Assembly: GCA_030447245.1 (NCBI GenBank)
Contig: JAUJPG010000018.1
Location: 23,402-87,401, forward strand
DNA: 64,000 bases
From: Chloroflexota bacterium
GTDB taxonomy: Bacteria; Chloroflexota; UBA6077; JACCZL01
Direction: 5' to 3'
The position numbers and the translations under genes are program-made. Positions 17,216-26,013 of this stretch are shown one piece after another. Every line of letters starts with the position of its first letter. Within the stretch, counting starts at the first letter, position 1. Below the pieces are notes generated by a model. It was given only the letters and a program-made list of their open reading frames with translations. It was not told where the DNA came from and ran no database searches.

Positions 17216-18322
17216 TCAGGTGCAGCCCACCGCGTCGAGAGCCCGAGCAACCTCCGATGCGGTGACGTCGTCGGCGGTTGTGACGCTGCCGATATCGGTG
17301 GCGAACACCCACCGAATGGCCGAGCCTCGGGCCTTCTTGTCGCGCGAGAGCGGGCCAAGCAATGATTCGCTCTTGACGCCGTCGGCGTGATCGGGCAGGC
17401 CGAGGGCGGCCAGCAGTTCGGTCTGTGCATCCAGCGCCTGGTCGCTCAGCAGCCCACGTCCATGCGCGATCACGGCCGCGCCGCGCATTCCGATGGCGAC
17501 CGCTTCACCGTGCAGGTAGCGGTCGTAGTCGGTTGCGGCCTCGAGTGCGTGGCCGATCGTGTGGCCGTAGTTGAGGATGATCCGGCGCCCGGACTCGCGT
17601 TCGTCTTCGCTTACGATCGCGCCTTTCAGCTCGATGGCCCGGCGTACCACGCGTCCGAGTAAAGCCTCGTCCGCGAACGTGAGTAGGCGCCCGCTGCACG
17701 CCCGAAGCTCGGTGAATAGGTCTCGGTCCGCAATCATCGCGATCTTGACGATCTCCGCCCAACCAGACCGGTACTCTCGGGCTGGTAGAGTCTGCAGCGT
17801 GCGGGTGTCCGCGACGACAAGCCTGGGCTGGTGGAAGGCGCCGATCAGGTTCTTGCCGAGTGCGTGGTTGACCGCGACCTTGCCACCTATGCTCGAATCG
17901 ACCATCGCTAGCAGCGTTGTGGGCACCTGCACGAGCGGCAGACCACGCAAGTAGGTGGCCGCCACGAAGCCGGCCAGGTCGCCGACCACGCCGCCGCCAA
18001 CGGCAACGACATAGTCCCCGCGCTGGGTGCCAGACCGAATCAGCCACTCGTACAGTCGTTCAGCGCTGCCCAACGATTTCTGAGCTTCTCCACCGCCGAC
18101 AGAGGTCACCTGGAACTTGGGATCAGCGGTGCCAAACGCAGCCTCGATTGTCGCTGCGTGCGCCGACCAGGCGCCCTCGTCGGCGACGATCCGCGCTCGT
18201 CCGCTGACGCCCGCCGCCCGCAGCCAGTTGGGCAGGTCGGCCAGAGCACCTGGCCCGGCGATGGCGCGGTACCGCCCGGTCGCGGTCCGAACCTCGACTG
18301 GAGCGAGGCTAGGCTCGGGCAT
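17216..18322 (-). CDS. aroB: 3-dehydroquinate synthase
   Basis: The 368-residue enzyme is of normal family length and converts DAHP to 3-dehydroquinate (second shikimate step) with NAD and a divalent metal in the cytoplasm. The NAD-binding 'GGGEAQKS' and 'GGGVVGDLAGFVAATYLRG', the 'PTTLLAMVDSSIGGKVAVN' core, and metal ligands Glu in 'GWAEIVKIA' and His in 'NYGHTIGHALE' and 'LHGEAVAIGM' are all visible. It is the last gene of the minus-strand aro operon and overlaps the 3' end of aroK by 14 bases. ATG 18322 fits the family N-terminus. Confidence 0.95.
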   Translation of the reverse strand: MPEPSLAPVEVRTATGRYRAIAGPGALADLPNWLRAAGVSGRARIVADEGAWSAHAATIEAAFGTADPKFQVTSVGGGEAQKSLGSAERLYEWLIRSGTQRGDYVVAVGGGVVGDLAGFVAATYLRGLPLVQVPTTLLAMVDSSIGGKVAVNHALGKNLIGAFHQPRLVVADTRTLQTLPAREYRSGWAEIVKIAMIADRDLFTELRACSGRLLTFADEALLGRVVRRAIELKGAIVSEDERESGRRIILNYGHTIGHALEAATDYDRYLHGEAVAIGMRGAAVIAHGRGLLSDQALDAQTELLAALGLPDHADGVKSESLLGPLSRDKKARGSAIRWVFATDIGSVTTADDVTASEVARALDAVGCT

Positions 18323-18890
18323 GGAGCAGTTGCGCGATCTGCGCGGCTACTTGAGCTGGTCTACGCCCGTCGGTGCTGACTACGTGGTGAGCGCAGCGAT
18401 ACATCTGCACGCGCTCCCGCGCAAGCTCTGCCAGTCTTCCGACGAGATCAGGGCCGGCGAGCAGCGGTCGCGGCTGTCGGCTCAAACTGCCGGTCAATCG
18501 AAGGGCGAGCATCTCGGGCTTGGTCTCCAGAAAGATCACCAGGTTGCCGGCCAACATCAATCGGCGATTCCGCGGGTCGATCACGGCGCCGCCGCCCGTG
18601 GCGATCACCTGGTCGGCGCGTGCGCAGGCTGCCTGCAGGACCCCGGCCTCAAGCTCGCGAAAGGCTGGTTCGCCATCTTCGCTGAAGATCTGCCAGATCG
18701 CTTTCCCGGTCCGCCGGCGAATCTCCTGATCAGTGTCGAACGCGCGCCAGGCTAGCTGACGTGCGAGGACGCGCGCTACGGTGCTCTTGCCCGATCCGCT
18801 CAGGCCGACCAGGATCACGTTGGCCGGTCGGCGGCCAACCTGGCGCGTATTGCGAGTCGGCGACTCAGCCTGGCCGGTACGTGTCGACAT
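18309..18890 (-). CDS. aroK: Shikimate kinase
   Basis: The 193-residue P-loop kinase phosphorylates shikimate at the 3-position. The Walker A is 'LVGLSGSGKST' (about residues 28-38). The shikimate-binding 'FDTDQEI' Asp, 'FRELE' Arg and 'ATGGGAV' Gly triplet follow, and the lid Arg is in 'QPRPLL'. ATG 18890 gives about 20 residues before the first strand, slightly longer than average. An in-frame start at 18929 would overlap aroC by 65 bases and adds nothing conserved. With ATG 18890 it overlaps the aroC stop by 26 bases and its own stop overlaps aroB, so translation is coupled through the operon. Confidence 0.92.
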   Translation of the reverse strand: MSTRTGQAESPTRNTRQVGRRPANVILVGLSGSGKSTVARVLARQLAWRAFDTDQEIRRRTGKAIWQIFSEDGEPAFRELEAGVLQAACARADQVIATGGGAVIDPRNRRLMLAGNLVIFLETKPEMLALRLTGSLSRQPRPLLAGPDLVGRLAELARERVQMYRCAHHVVSTDGRRPAQVAAQIAQLLHARA

Positions 18891-20067
18891 ATGCTTCGTA
18901 ATTACGGCGGATCTCGGCCACGCTGTCACCGCCGAACTTCTCGCGGAAGGCGTCCGCGAGGACGAGCGCGACCATCGCCTCGCCGACTACCCCGGCCGCC
19001 GGCACTACGCAGACGTCGCTGCGCTCGACGTGCGCCGGCGCGGGCTCCTTGGTGGCCAGGTCTACAGACGGGAGCGGGTTGATCAGAGTTGAGATCGGTT
19101 TCGTTGCGCAACGGACCACGAGTGGTGCGCCGTTGGTCACCCCGCCTTCCGTTCCACCCGCATTGTTGGTCCGGCGCGACCAGCCCAGGGCCTCGTCATA
19201 CTCGATGACGTCGTGTACCTGTGAGCCGCGGCGGCTCGCCTCCGCGAACCCATCGCCCACCTCGACGCCCTTAATCGACGGGACGCTGAGGAGCGCAGCT
19301 CCAAGTCGTCCATCAAGCTTGGCATCCCAGTGACTGTAGCTGCCGAGGCCGATCGGGGCGTTGTAGGCGATCACCTCGAAGACGCCCCCAAGTGTGTCCC
19401 CGGCCTTCCGCGTCAGCTGGATCTCGGCCATCATCCGTCCTGCCGCTTCTCCATCGCCGCAACGGACCTCCGAGCTCTCGACTCTTGCCCAGAAGTCCGC
19501 GATGTCCGGATTAGCAGAGCCACGTGACTCACTCCGCAGCCAATCTGGTGTGATGGCATGGATCGGGCCGATGCTGACCGTGTGGCTTCGGAGTTCGAGG
19601 CCAAATTGCTCCAGCAACACCCGGGCCACTGCCCCGGCCGCGACTCGCGCGGCCGTCTCGCGTGCGCTCGCCCGCTCCAGGACGTTTCGCACATCGTCGT
19701 GTCCGTACTTGACGACGCCGGCGAGATCGGCATGCCCAGGGCGCAGCTTGGTCACCTTGGGGGTCGCCTCTGCGGGTCGGGCGACGTCCATGCGCCCCAC
19801 CCAGTTGGTCCAGTCCAGGTTCGGAATAACCATTGCGATCGGGCTGCCGAGCGTGCAGCCGTGCCGAACGCCGGCCACAAACTGGACACGATCCTTTTCG
19901 ATCTTCTGACGTCCACCGCGCCCGTAACCACGCTGCCGCCGCCTAAGCTGCTCGTCGACGGCGGCGGCGGACAGCTCGAGGCCCGCCGGTACGTTTTGCA
20001 TGACGATCGTCAGCTGCTGTCCGTGGCTCTCGCCAGCAGTCAGAAATGGCAGAGCCTTCAAGGACAT
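18865..20067 (-). CDS. aroC: Chorismate synthase
   Basis: The 400-residue FMN-dependent enzyme makes chorismate from EPSP, the last step of the common aromatic pathway. Conserved segments seen are 'TAGESHGQQLTIV' at the N-terminus, the basic 'RRQRGYGRGGRQKIEKD' region near 44-60, 'RPGHADLAGVVKYGHDDVRN' around 110 and 'ERASARETAARVAAGAVAR'. A 'GTEGGVTNGAPLVV' and a C-terminal 'RSDVCVVPAAGVVGEAMVA' complete the pattern. Length is within the family range. ATG 20067 overlaps the end of aroA by 10 bases. Confidence 0.96.
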   Translation of the reverse strand: MSLKALPFLTAGESHGQQLTIVMQNVPAGLELSAAAVDEQLRRRQRGYGRGGRQKIEKDRVQFVAGVRHGCTLGSPIAMVIPNLDWTNWVGRMDVARPAEATPKVTKLRPGHADLAGVVKYGHDDVRNVLERASARETAARVAAGAVARVLLEQFGLELRSHTVSIGPIHAITPDWLRSESRGSANPDIADFWARVESSEVRCGDGEAAGRMMAEIQLTRKAGDTLGGVFEVIAYNAPIGLGSYSHWDAKLDGRLGAALLSVPSIKGVEVGDGFAEASRRGSQVHDVIEYDEALGWSRRTNNAGGTEGGVTNGAPLVVRCATKPISTLINPLPSVDLATKEPAPAHVERSDVCVVPAAGVVGEAMVALVLADAFREKFGGDSVAEIRRNYEAYVDTYRPG

Positions 20068-21407
20068 CCCGTCGGCTCCGATGCTTGGACGAGGCCGCCC
20101 AGAGCGGCGGCGTGCGCCCAGAACCGCGGGTAGGACACGCGGACGCAGGCCGCATTGCGCAGCGTGACGCCGCCCTTGGCCAGCCCCGCAACGGAAAGAC
20201 TCATCGCCAGTCGGTGATCGCCGTCCGTCTCGCAGGTCGCCTCGCGGAACCCTGCGCCTGGCTGAACGCTGAGCCCATCCGGATATTCGTTGACAAGGGC
20301 GCCGAGTCGTGTCAGCTCGCGTGTCAGCCCGGCGATTCGGTCACTCTCCTTGACTCGTAACTCGGACGCCCCCCGGATCTCGGTCACGCCTTCGGCGAAC
20401 ATTCCGAGCACGGCGACCAGAGGCAACTCGTCGATCCCTCGCGGCACAGCATCGCCTGATACCGTGACGCCGCGCAGGCGGCTACTGCGCGCCACAATGT
20501 TGGCTCGCGGCTCGCCGGCAATGGTCCGCTGGTCCAGGATCTCCACCTCGCCCCCCATTTCCCGCAGGACGTCCAGCAGACCGGTGCGACCCGGGTTGAC
20601 CCCCACCTCCCGCACTGTAATCTCGGCATCCGGGTGGATGCAGGCGAGTGCGAGCCAGTATGCCGCGGAGGAGAAGTCACCCGGGACTGGCACGTCGACG
20701 GCGCCGAGCGACGCCGGACCGCGCACAGCCACCGTCACCCCCTCACTCGTGACGTCGACGCCCTGCGCACGGAGCAGCCGCTCGGTGTGGTCCCTCGAAG
20801 TACTTGGCGCTCGGATTGTCGTCGTTCCCAGAGCACGGACGCCGGCCAGCAGGAGGCACGACTTGACCTGGGCGCTGGCCACAGGGGCGGCGTAGTCGAT
20901 GCCCTTCAGGCTGCTGCCCTCGATCGCCAGCGGTGCGAGCCTCCCGCCCGCGCGGCCCACGATCCGGGCGCCCATGCGCCGAAGCGGATCGACGACCCGG
21001 TCCATGGGACGCGCGCTCAGGGACCGATCGCCGGTCAGGACGGAGAACAATGGGGCTCCGGCGAGGGCTCCGGCCAGCAGCCGCATAGTCGTCCCGGAGT
21101 TACCTGCGTCGAGTGGCCGCTCTGGATCCACCAGTCCGGCGCTGGCATCAATTTGCACTGTGGGCGAGTCGCCATCACAACCTGACCGGCGGACCTGAAC
21201 GCCGAGCGATTCCAGGCATCCGAGAGTTGATTCGAAATCGGCACCGGTCGCATAGTTTTCGATCGTGGCGATGCCCTCGCTCATGGCGTTCATGATCGCG
21301 GCACGGTGCGAGATCGATTTGTCGCCTGGCACGACCACTGTGCCGCGTAGCGACGCGGCGCTGCGTAGGCGAACGACGGAATCGACCGCTGTGAGTGCAG
21401 ACGTCAC
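20058..21407 (-). CDS. aroA: 3-phosphoshikimate 1-carboxyvinyltransferase (EPSP synthase)
   Basis: The 449-residue enzyme joins PEP to shikimate-3-phosphate. Motifs are '[11 protein letters not shown]' (S3P-binding Lys/Ser, about 27-37), '[15 protein letters not shown]' (PEP-binding), '[14 protein letters not shown]', '[12 protein letters not shown]' and '[11 protein letters not shown]' with the conserved Lys/Glu/Arg, and '[10 protein letters not shown]' near the end. The GTG at 21407 overlaps the TGA of the upstream DAHP synthase frame (GTGA), the same coupling used throughout the operon. The GDKS sequence is the ordinary bacterial form; I make no claim on inhibitor sensitivity. Confidence 0.95.
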   Translation of the reverse strand: MTSALTAVDSVVRLRSAASLRGTVVVPGDKSISHRAAIMNAMSEGIATIENYATGADFESTLGCLESLGVQVRRSGCDGDSPTVQIDASAGLVDPERPLDAGNSGTTMRLLAGALAGAPLFSVLTGDRSLSARPMDRVVDPLRRMGARIVGRAGGRLAPLAIEGSSLKGIDYAAPVASAQVKSCLLLAGVRALGTTTIRAPSTSRDHTERLLRAQGVDVTSEGVTVAVRGPASLGAVDVPVPGDFSSAAYWLALACIHPDAEITVREVGVNPGRTGLLDVLREMGGEVEILDQRTIAGEPRANIVARSSRLRGVTVSGDAVPRGIDELPLVAVLGMFAEGVTEIRGASELRVKESDRIAGLTRELTRLGALVNEYPDGLSVQPGAGFREATCETDGDHRLAMSLSVAGLAKGGVTLRNAACVRVSYPRFWAHAAALGGLVQASEPTGCP

Positions 21408-22078
21408 GCCGGCAAGGCCTCGCGTTGGTGGCCTGCCACGACGCGTCCAAGTGGCAGGGCCAATTGCCTGAGAGCATCCATCATCGCGGAGAAGTTCTCG
21501 AGATTGAGCGACTGCGGGCCGTCCGAGAGTGCGTGGTCTGGCGACGGATGAACCTCGACGAGCAGTCCGTCAGCGCCGACTGCCATTGAAGCCAGCGCCA
21601 TTGGCTTCACGAGGTACCACTTGCCTGTCCCGTGGCTCGGGTCTGCGATGATCGGGAGATGACTCAAGCGCCGAACGACCGGTATTGCGCTGAGGTCCAG
21701 TGTGTTGCGCACGGCGGTTTCGAAGGTCCGAATGCCACGCTCACACAGGATGACTCGGAAGTTGCCCGCCGACATGACGTACTCGGCCGCGTGGAGCCAC
21801 TCGTCGATCGTCCCGGCCAACCCACGCTTCAGCATCACCGGGCGGCCGGTTTTCCCGACCTCTTTAAGGAGCGGGAAATTCTGCATGTTGCGCGCGCCGA
21901 TCTGCAGGATGTCCGCGTGGCGTGCAACGAGCGGGACGTCCGCCGGCTCGAGAACTTCGGTGATAATGGGGAGCCCGGTCTCCTGCCGCGCCTCGGCGAG
22001 GAGCTCCAAGCCTCGCTCCCCGAGTCCCTGGAACGCGTACGGCGAAGTCCGCGGCTTGAAGGCAACGGAGCGGCCCAA
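21404..22078 (-). pseudogene. aroF: DAHP synthase (AroF/type I-beta), 5' part missing
   Basis: The open frame encodes the C-terminal two thirds of a type I-beta DAHP synthase (PEP + erythrose-4-P to DAHP). '[14 protein letters not shown]', '[16 protein letters not shown]', '[19 protein letters not shown]', '[11 protein letters not shown]', 'DPSHGTG' and '[19 protein letters not shown]' are intact, with metal ligands in the last four. What is missing is about 110 N-terminal residues, including the small ferredoxin-like domain and the first barrel strand with the metal-binding Cys motif. Upstream of 'VAFKPR' homology stops, and a PucR-like coding sequence in another frame takes over. The TTG at 22078 is only a formal start. 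As written, the protein should be inactive; either a real deletion or an assembly join. Confidence 0.8.
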
Positions 22079-22079
22079 C

Positions 22080-22731
22080 CCGATGAAGGTTGCGGTTCGC
22101 GTGCGGCAAGCGCTAGCCCAAGCGCGTCTCCGAGCGCCTGGGTCGCGCCGTCAGCGGGATGGGTGACCTGCACGCGGAAGTATTCGTCGAGTACGATGGT
22201 CGGGCGTGCCGTCACGTGGCCTACTTCCGTTGCAAGCGGCCCGATCCCCGCATCGTCGACCAGCGTGGTGAGCAGGCGCTCGTAGATGTGTTCCACGCGG
22301 CGGCGAAGCTGCGCATCGCGGTCGACGATCAGGCTAACGATCGATCGCTCCGCCTCAGCCAGCGGCGTGCCCTCGGCGATGTGGAGGACGGGCATCGCTA
22401 GCTCATCCGCGACTGCGATCTGAACGGGAGCAGGCTTCTCACCGATGACCAATGCTTCGACGCCAGCATCGGCAAGGTCGTGCAACAGTCGTCCAAATCC
22501 CCGCCCCTGGGTGGCCCCGGCTGGCAGCAGTACCAACTCGCCCGGCGTCCCTCGCGCGGGCGCGGCTTGACGCGGCCCGAGAAGCCGCGCCCAGAAGATG
22601 GGCCTGCCGAGACTGGCGTGTCCGGCGAGCACCGATGAGCCAGGAGGCAACGCTAGACGCAGGATGTCCGAGACGCTTACGGAATACCGCCCCCGTAAAT
22701 GGAGGTCACCGCGCGTAACCTGGGCCCGCAT
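22080..22731 (-). pseudogene. PucR-family regulator, N-terminal domain only
   Basis: From ATG 22731 a frame of about 215 residues encodes an N-terminal PucR-type domain ('VSVSDILRLALPPGSSVLAG', then 'LVLLPAGATQG' and 'LADAGVEALVIGE'), followed by a helical region ending around '[13 protein letters not shown]' near 22100. A full PucR-family activator should continue for several hundred residues to a CdaR-like middle domain and a C-terminal HTH; none of that is here. Just past 22100 the DNA becomes the middle of aroF in a different frame. The fragment therefore has no DNA-binding domain. PucR-type genes are not normally part of aro operons, which supports a deletion or chimeric join. Confidence 0.7.
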
Positions 22732-22876
22732 GCCGCCCTATTGTGCAGTCTGTACAATCCGGGTTGCAATGCGATTTCGCCTGAACCCGGCGGGGCATCT
22801 AGAGCTCCCGCGGTGCGCGAGTCGCGAGAGGTTCTGTGAGGGACTCGGTCGCTCCCCGGGAGGGCGGGCTGGTGTG

Positions 22877-22905
22877 TTGCCACGCGCCTCGTCCGTTGAT
22901 ATAGT
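22877..22905 (+). promoter_or_regulatory. Promoter of the pyr operon
   Basis: TTGCCA at 22877-22882 and TATAGT at 22900-22905 are separated by 17 bases. The -10 is extended by TG at 22897-22898. The expected start point, near 22912, leads directly into the PyrR-binding leader. Confidence 0.75.
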
Positions 22906-22944
22906 GAGGAGAGTCGACAGGCCATCGCTTGTTGGGCACCTTTA

Positions 22945-23045
22945 ATTCGGTCCTGTGAGGCCGAGAAGGTTCCCGGTTGCATGAAGCAGCGAACTGCATC
23001 GGTGCGTTCGATACATCGCCTCCGTCAAGCGGAGGCGTCTTTGTG
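22945..23045 (+). promoter_or_regulatory. PyrR-binding leader and attenuator terminator of the pyr operon
   Basis: Bases 22950-22969 carry the conserved PyrR-binding loop (TCCTGTGAGGCC followed by GAGAAGG), the known anti-antiterminator element of Bacillus-type pyr leaders. Downstream, 23017-23024 (CGCCTCCG) pairs with 23030-23037 (CGGAGGCG) around a five-base loop. The stem is followed by a T-rich TCTTTGTG, forming a factor-independent terminator. In the known mechanism, UMP-bound PyrR holds the upstream stem so that the terminator forms and the operon is turned down. The leader lies between the promoter and pyrR, exactly where expected. Confidence 0.85.
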
Positions 23046-23072
23046 TCCCCAAAGTCGCCGAGCTGGGTCGTG

Positions 23073-23631
23073 ATGAATGGCACCGACGCTGCAATGCAGC
23101 CTCGGAGTCTGATGAGCGCTGACGACGTGCGTCGGGCAGTCGGGCGCATGGCCCATGAGATCGTCGAACGGAACGGTGGCGTGGGAGACGTAGTGCTCGT
23201 TGGAATCAGGACGCGCGGCGTTCCCCTTGCGCGGCGGGTTGCCGAGCAGATTGGATCGTTTGAGGCGGCAGCCCCGCCCGGTGGGTGAGTTGGACGTCAC
23301 CCTCTACCGCGACGACCTCGCTGCACGGGTCAAACCGCCCAGCGGGCCAACCGCCCTGCCGATGGACGTGTCGCGGCGAGTCGTGGTGCTGGTTGACGAC
23401 GTGCTCTACACTGGCCGAACGATCCGGGCGGCGATGGATGCGCTGGTCGACTTTGGCCGCCCGCGCGCGATCCAGCTCCTGGTACTCGTCGACCGCGGCC
23501 ACCGCGAGCTGCCGATCCGCGCCGACTTCGTCGGCAGGAACGTGCCAACCGCTCGGGTCGAGAAGGTCGAGGTCCACCTTCAAGAAGTGGATGGCCGCGA
23601 CGAAGTTGTGCTTCGAAAGCCGAGTGAGTAG
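23073..23631 (+). pseudogene. pyrR: pyr operon attenuator protein PyrR, apparent frameshift
   Basis: PyrR is a UMP-sensing RNA-binding protein with a phosphoribosyltransferase fold. The first frame gives the N-terminal part ('[21 protein letters not shown]', '[22 protein letters not shown]') and stops at 23288. The rest is in another frame from about 23275: '[14 protein letters not shown]', the PRPP-loop '[22 protein letters not shown]' and '[19 protein letters not shown]'. Removing one C from the C-rich run around 23269-23278 restores a continuous PyrR. The change is a +1 frameshift, either real or a sequencing error. Start could be ATG 23073 or 23094; pyrB follows three bases after the stop. 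Confidence 0.85.
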
Positions 23632-23634
23632 CTC

Positions 23635-24675
23635 ATGCAGGTGCAGGCACCCACGATGATCGGGCGGGCACGCGCCGAAACGGACTCGGTGCAAGGCTTT
23701 GATGGCCTCGCTCCATGCTGGCCCGGGCGTCGGCACGTGCTCGACCTGGACGATTTCGCACCAGGGGAGATTGTCCAGGTGCTCGGTACGGCGGCGACGA
23801 TGAAGGAGATTCTTCAACGGCCGATCAAGAAGGTACCGACCCTGCGTGGCAAGACCATCGTCACCATGTTCTACGAGTCGAGCACTCGCACTCGCGTGTC
23901 GTTCGAGGTTGCCGCGAAGGTGCTAGGTGCCGACGCGGTCAACGTAGCGGCGCCGACGAGCAGTGCCACGAAGGGTGAGTCGCTGATCAACACCGTACAA
24001 ACGCTTCAGGCCATCGGCGCCGATATCGTCGTCATGCGCCATCCGCAGAGCGGTGCACCGTGGCTTGTCGCGCCGCGCGTGCATGCGGCGGTGATCAACG
24101 CTGGCGACGGTTGGCACGCCCATCCGACCCAGGCTCTCCTCGACGTCTTCACGATTCACGAGCACCTTGGCCGGGTGCGGGGTGTCCGAGTCACCATCGT
24201 CGGAGATGTCTTGCACAGCCGCGTGGCGCGTTCAAACATCTGGGCGCTCACCAAGCTCGGGGCTGAGGTCACCGTGTGCGGCCCACCTACGCTACTCCCG
24301 CGCGACTGGCTCCTGGAGCCATCTAGGCTTCCCTGGGCGGTCCGGGTGTGCGAACGGCTCGACGAGGCGCTTGACGGCGCGGACGTTGTAATGGCGCTAC
24401 GTCTCCAGCGAGAGCGCCAGCATGGCGGCTTGATCCCGAGCGTCCGCGAGTACTCCCACCTGTATGGCCTTACAACCGAGCGCCTGCGACAGGCGGATTC
24501 ATCGGCCATCGTCATGCACCCTGGCCCGATGAACGAAGGCGTCGAGATTGCGCCTGACGTCGCCCACGGTCCCCGGTCGGTGATCGAGGCGCAAGTGACA
24601 AACGGCGTGGCAGTGCGGATGTCCCTGCTCTATTTGCTCTTTGGTGGTGAGGCTGCCCTGGAACGGTCGGACTAG
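23635..24675 (+). CDS. pyrB: Aspartate carbamoyltransferase catalytic subunit
   Basis: The 346-residue enzyme condenses carbamoyl phosphate with aspartate. Carbamoyl-phosphate binding 'STRTRVSFE' (about 82-90), 'SSATKGESLINTV', 'HPTQALLD' and 'HPGPMNEGVEI' are all present. About 30 N-terminal residues precede the usual start of homology ('HVLDLDDF'), so the true start may be internal, but ATG 23635 lies three bases after pyrR and is the natural operon start. The sequence shows no regulatory-chain gene (pyrI) nearby, so it should act as a simple trimer or within a complex with dihydroorotase, whose gene follows directly. Confidence 0.93.
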   Translation: MQVQAPTMIGRARAETDSVQGFDGLAPCWPGRRHVLDLDDFAPGEIVQVLGTAATMKEILQRPIKKVPTLRGKTIVTMFYESSTRTRVSFEVAAKVLGADAVNVAAPTSSATKGESLINTVQTLQAIGADIVVMRHPQSGAPWLVAPRVHAAVINAGDGWHAHPTQALLDVFTIHEHLGRVRGVRVTIVGDVLHSRVARSNIWALTKLGAEVTVCGPPTLLPRDWLLEPSRLPWAVRVCERLDEALDGADVVMALRLQRERQHGGLIPSVREYSHLYGLTTERLRQADSSAIVMHPGPMNEGVEIAPDVAHGPRSVIEAQVTNGVAVRMSLLYLLFGGEAALERSD

Positions 24676-24678
24676 GCG

Positions 24679-26013
24679 ATGCAAGCCGCGCGCATCCGCA
24701 TCGCGAACGGTCGGATCCTTGATCCGTCACAAGAGCTTGACGAACGAGGCGACGTCGTGATCGAGAATGATCGCATCGTCGGGGTCCACTGGGCCTCGGG
24801 ACACGCGCCTGCTTCGAGCCCGGCCGAGCGCGTGGTCGACGCGGAAAGCCTGGTGGTCGCGCCGGGCTTTGTAGACCTCCATTGTCATCTGCGCGAGCCG
24901 GGCTTGGAGTACAAGGAGACCATAGCAACCGGGACTCGAGCCGCGGCCGCCGGAGGTTTCACCACCGTCTGCTGCATGCCGAATACCGAGCCCACCCTGG
25001 ACACCGCGTCGGACATCGAGTGGATCCACGCCGTGGCACACCGTGACGCGGTTGTGCGGGTGTACCCGATTGGAGCAATCACCAAGGGTCGGCTGGGGAT
25101 TGAGCTGGCGGAGCTGGCCGACATGGGGCGAGCTGGCGCCGTTGCTTTCTCGGATGATGGCAATCCTGTGCGCAGCGGTAAGCTCTTGCGCAATGCCCTT
25201 TCCTACGCGCGGATCACCGGGCGGCCGGTCGTCGACCATTGCGAAGACCATGACCTGGTGGATGGCGGGGTGATGCACGAGGGGTCCGTATCGAGTCGTT
25301 TGGGCCTGCGGGGGGCACCAGCGGAGTCGGAGGAGGCGGCGATCGCCCGCGACCTTGCGCTCGCGCAGGCTGTTGGGGGACGGTTGCACCTCGCGCACGT
25401 GAGCACCGCTCACTCCATTGAACTCGTCCGTGACGCCAAAGCGCGCGGTACCCGGGTGACCGCCGAAGTCACTCCGCACCACCTGGTCCTCACCCACGCC
25501 TGGGTCGCCGGCTTCGAGGAGGGGGTGACGCGCTACGACACCAACTGCCGGGTCAATCCACCACTTCGGACGGAGGAGGACCGAGTGGCCCTCATCCGCG
25601 GGGTCGCCGATGGAACCATCGACGCCATCGCCACGGACCACGCACCTCACGACGTGGTTGACAAGAATTGTGAGTTCGACCGGGCCGCGCCGGGGATCTC
25701 GGGCCTGGAGACCGCATTCGGCCTGCTAATGCGGCTAGTCGCGCCGACGAACGGTGACCCCGCGTTGCCACTTGCAACGATTGTTCGAGCATTGACTATG
25801 GGTGCGTCCCGAGCATTCAACCTCGATCTCGGCACGTTGAGGGTAGGCGCACTCGCGGATCTAGTCCTCCTCGATCCGGACGCCCATTGGACCGTCGACG
25901 TCCAGCGCTTCCATTCCAAGGGCAAGAACTCGCCGCTGGACGGACAAGACTTGCGCGGAATAGTGCGACTCACGATGGTTGGAGGCAAGATCGTGCATGA
26001 GGTGCCGCGTTGA
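24679..26013 (+). CDS. pyrC: Dihydroorotase
   Basis: The 444-residue zinc amidohydrolase closes carbamoyl-aspartate to dihydroorotate. Metal ligands are in 'FVDLHCHLREPG' (the HxH pair, about residues 61-63), two further His in the 'VVDHCED' and 'LHLAHVSTAHS' segments, and the catalytic Asp in 'ATDHAPH'. The segment 'EYKETIATGTRAAAAGGFTT' is typical of the long class I form found next to pyrB. The stop TGA overlaps the TTG start of carA. Membership of the pyr operon agrees with the assignment over allantoinase or dihydropyrimidinase. Confidence 0.94.
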   Translation: MQAARIRIANGRILDPSQELDERGDVVIENDRIVGVHWASGHAPASSPAERVVDAESLVVAPGFVDLHCHLREPGLEYKETIATGTRAAAAGGFTTVCCMPNTEPTLDTASDIEWIHAVAHRDAVVRVYPIGAITKGRLGIELAELADMGRAGAVAFSDDGNPVRSGKLLRNALSYARITGRPVVDHCEDHDLVDGGVMHEGSVSSRLGLRGAPAESEEAAIARDLALAQAVGGRLHLAHVSTAHSIELVRDAKARGTRVTAEVTPHHLVLTHAWVAGFEEGVTRYDTNCRVNPPLRTEEDRVALIRGVADGTIDAIATDHAPHDVVDKNCEFDRAAPGISGLETAFGLLMRLVAPTNGDPALPLATIVRALTMGASRAFNLDLGTLRVGALADLVLLDPDAHWTVDVQRFHSKGKNSPLDGQDLRGIVRLTMVGGKIVHEVPR

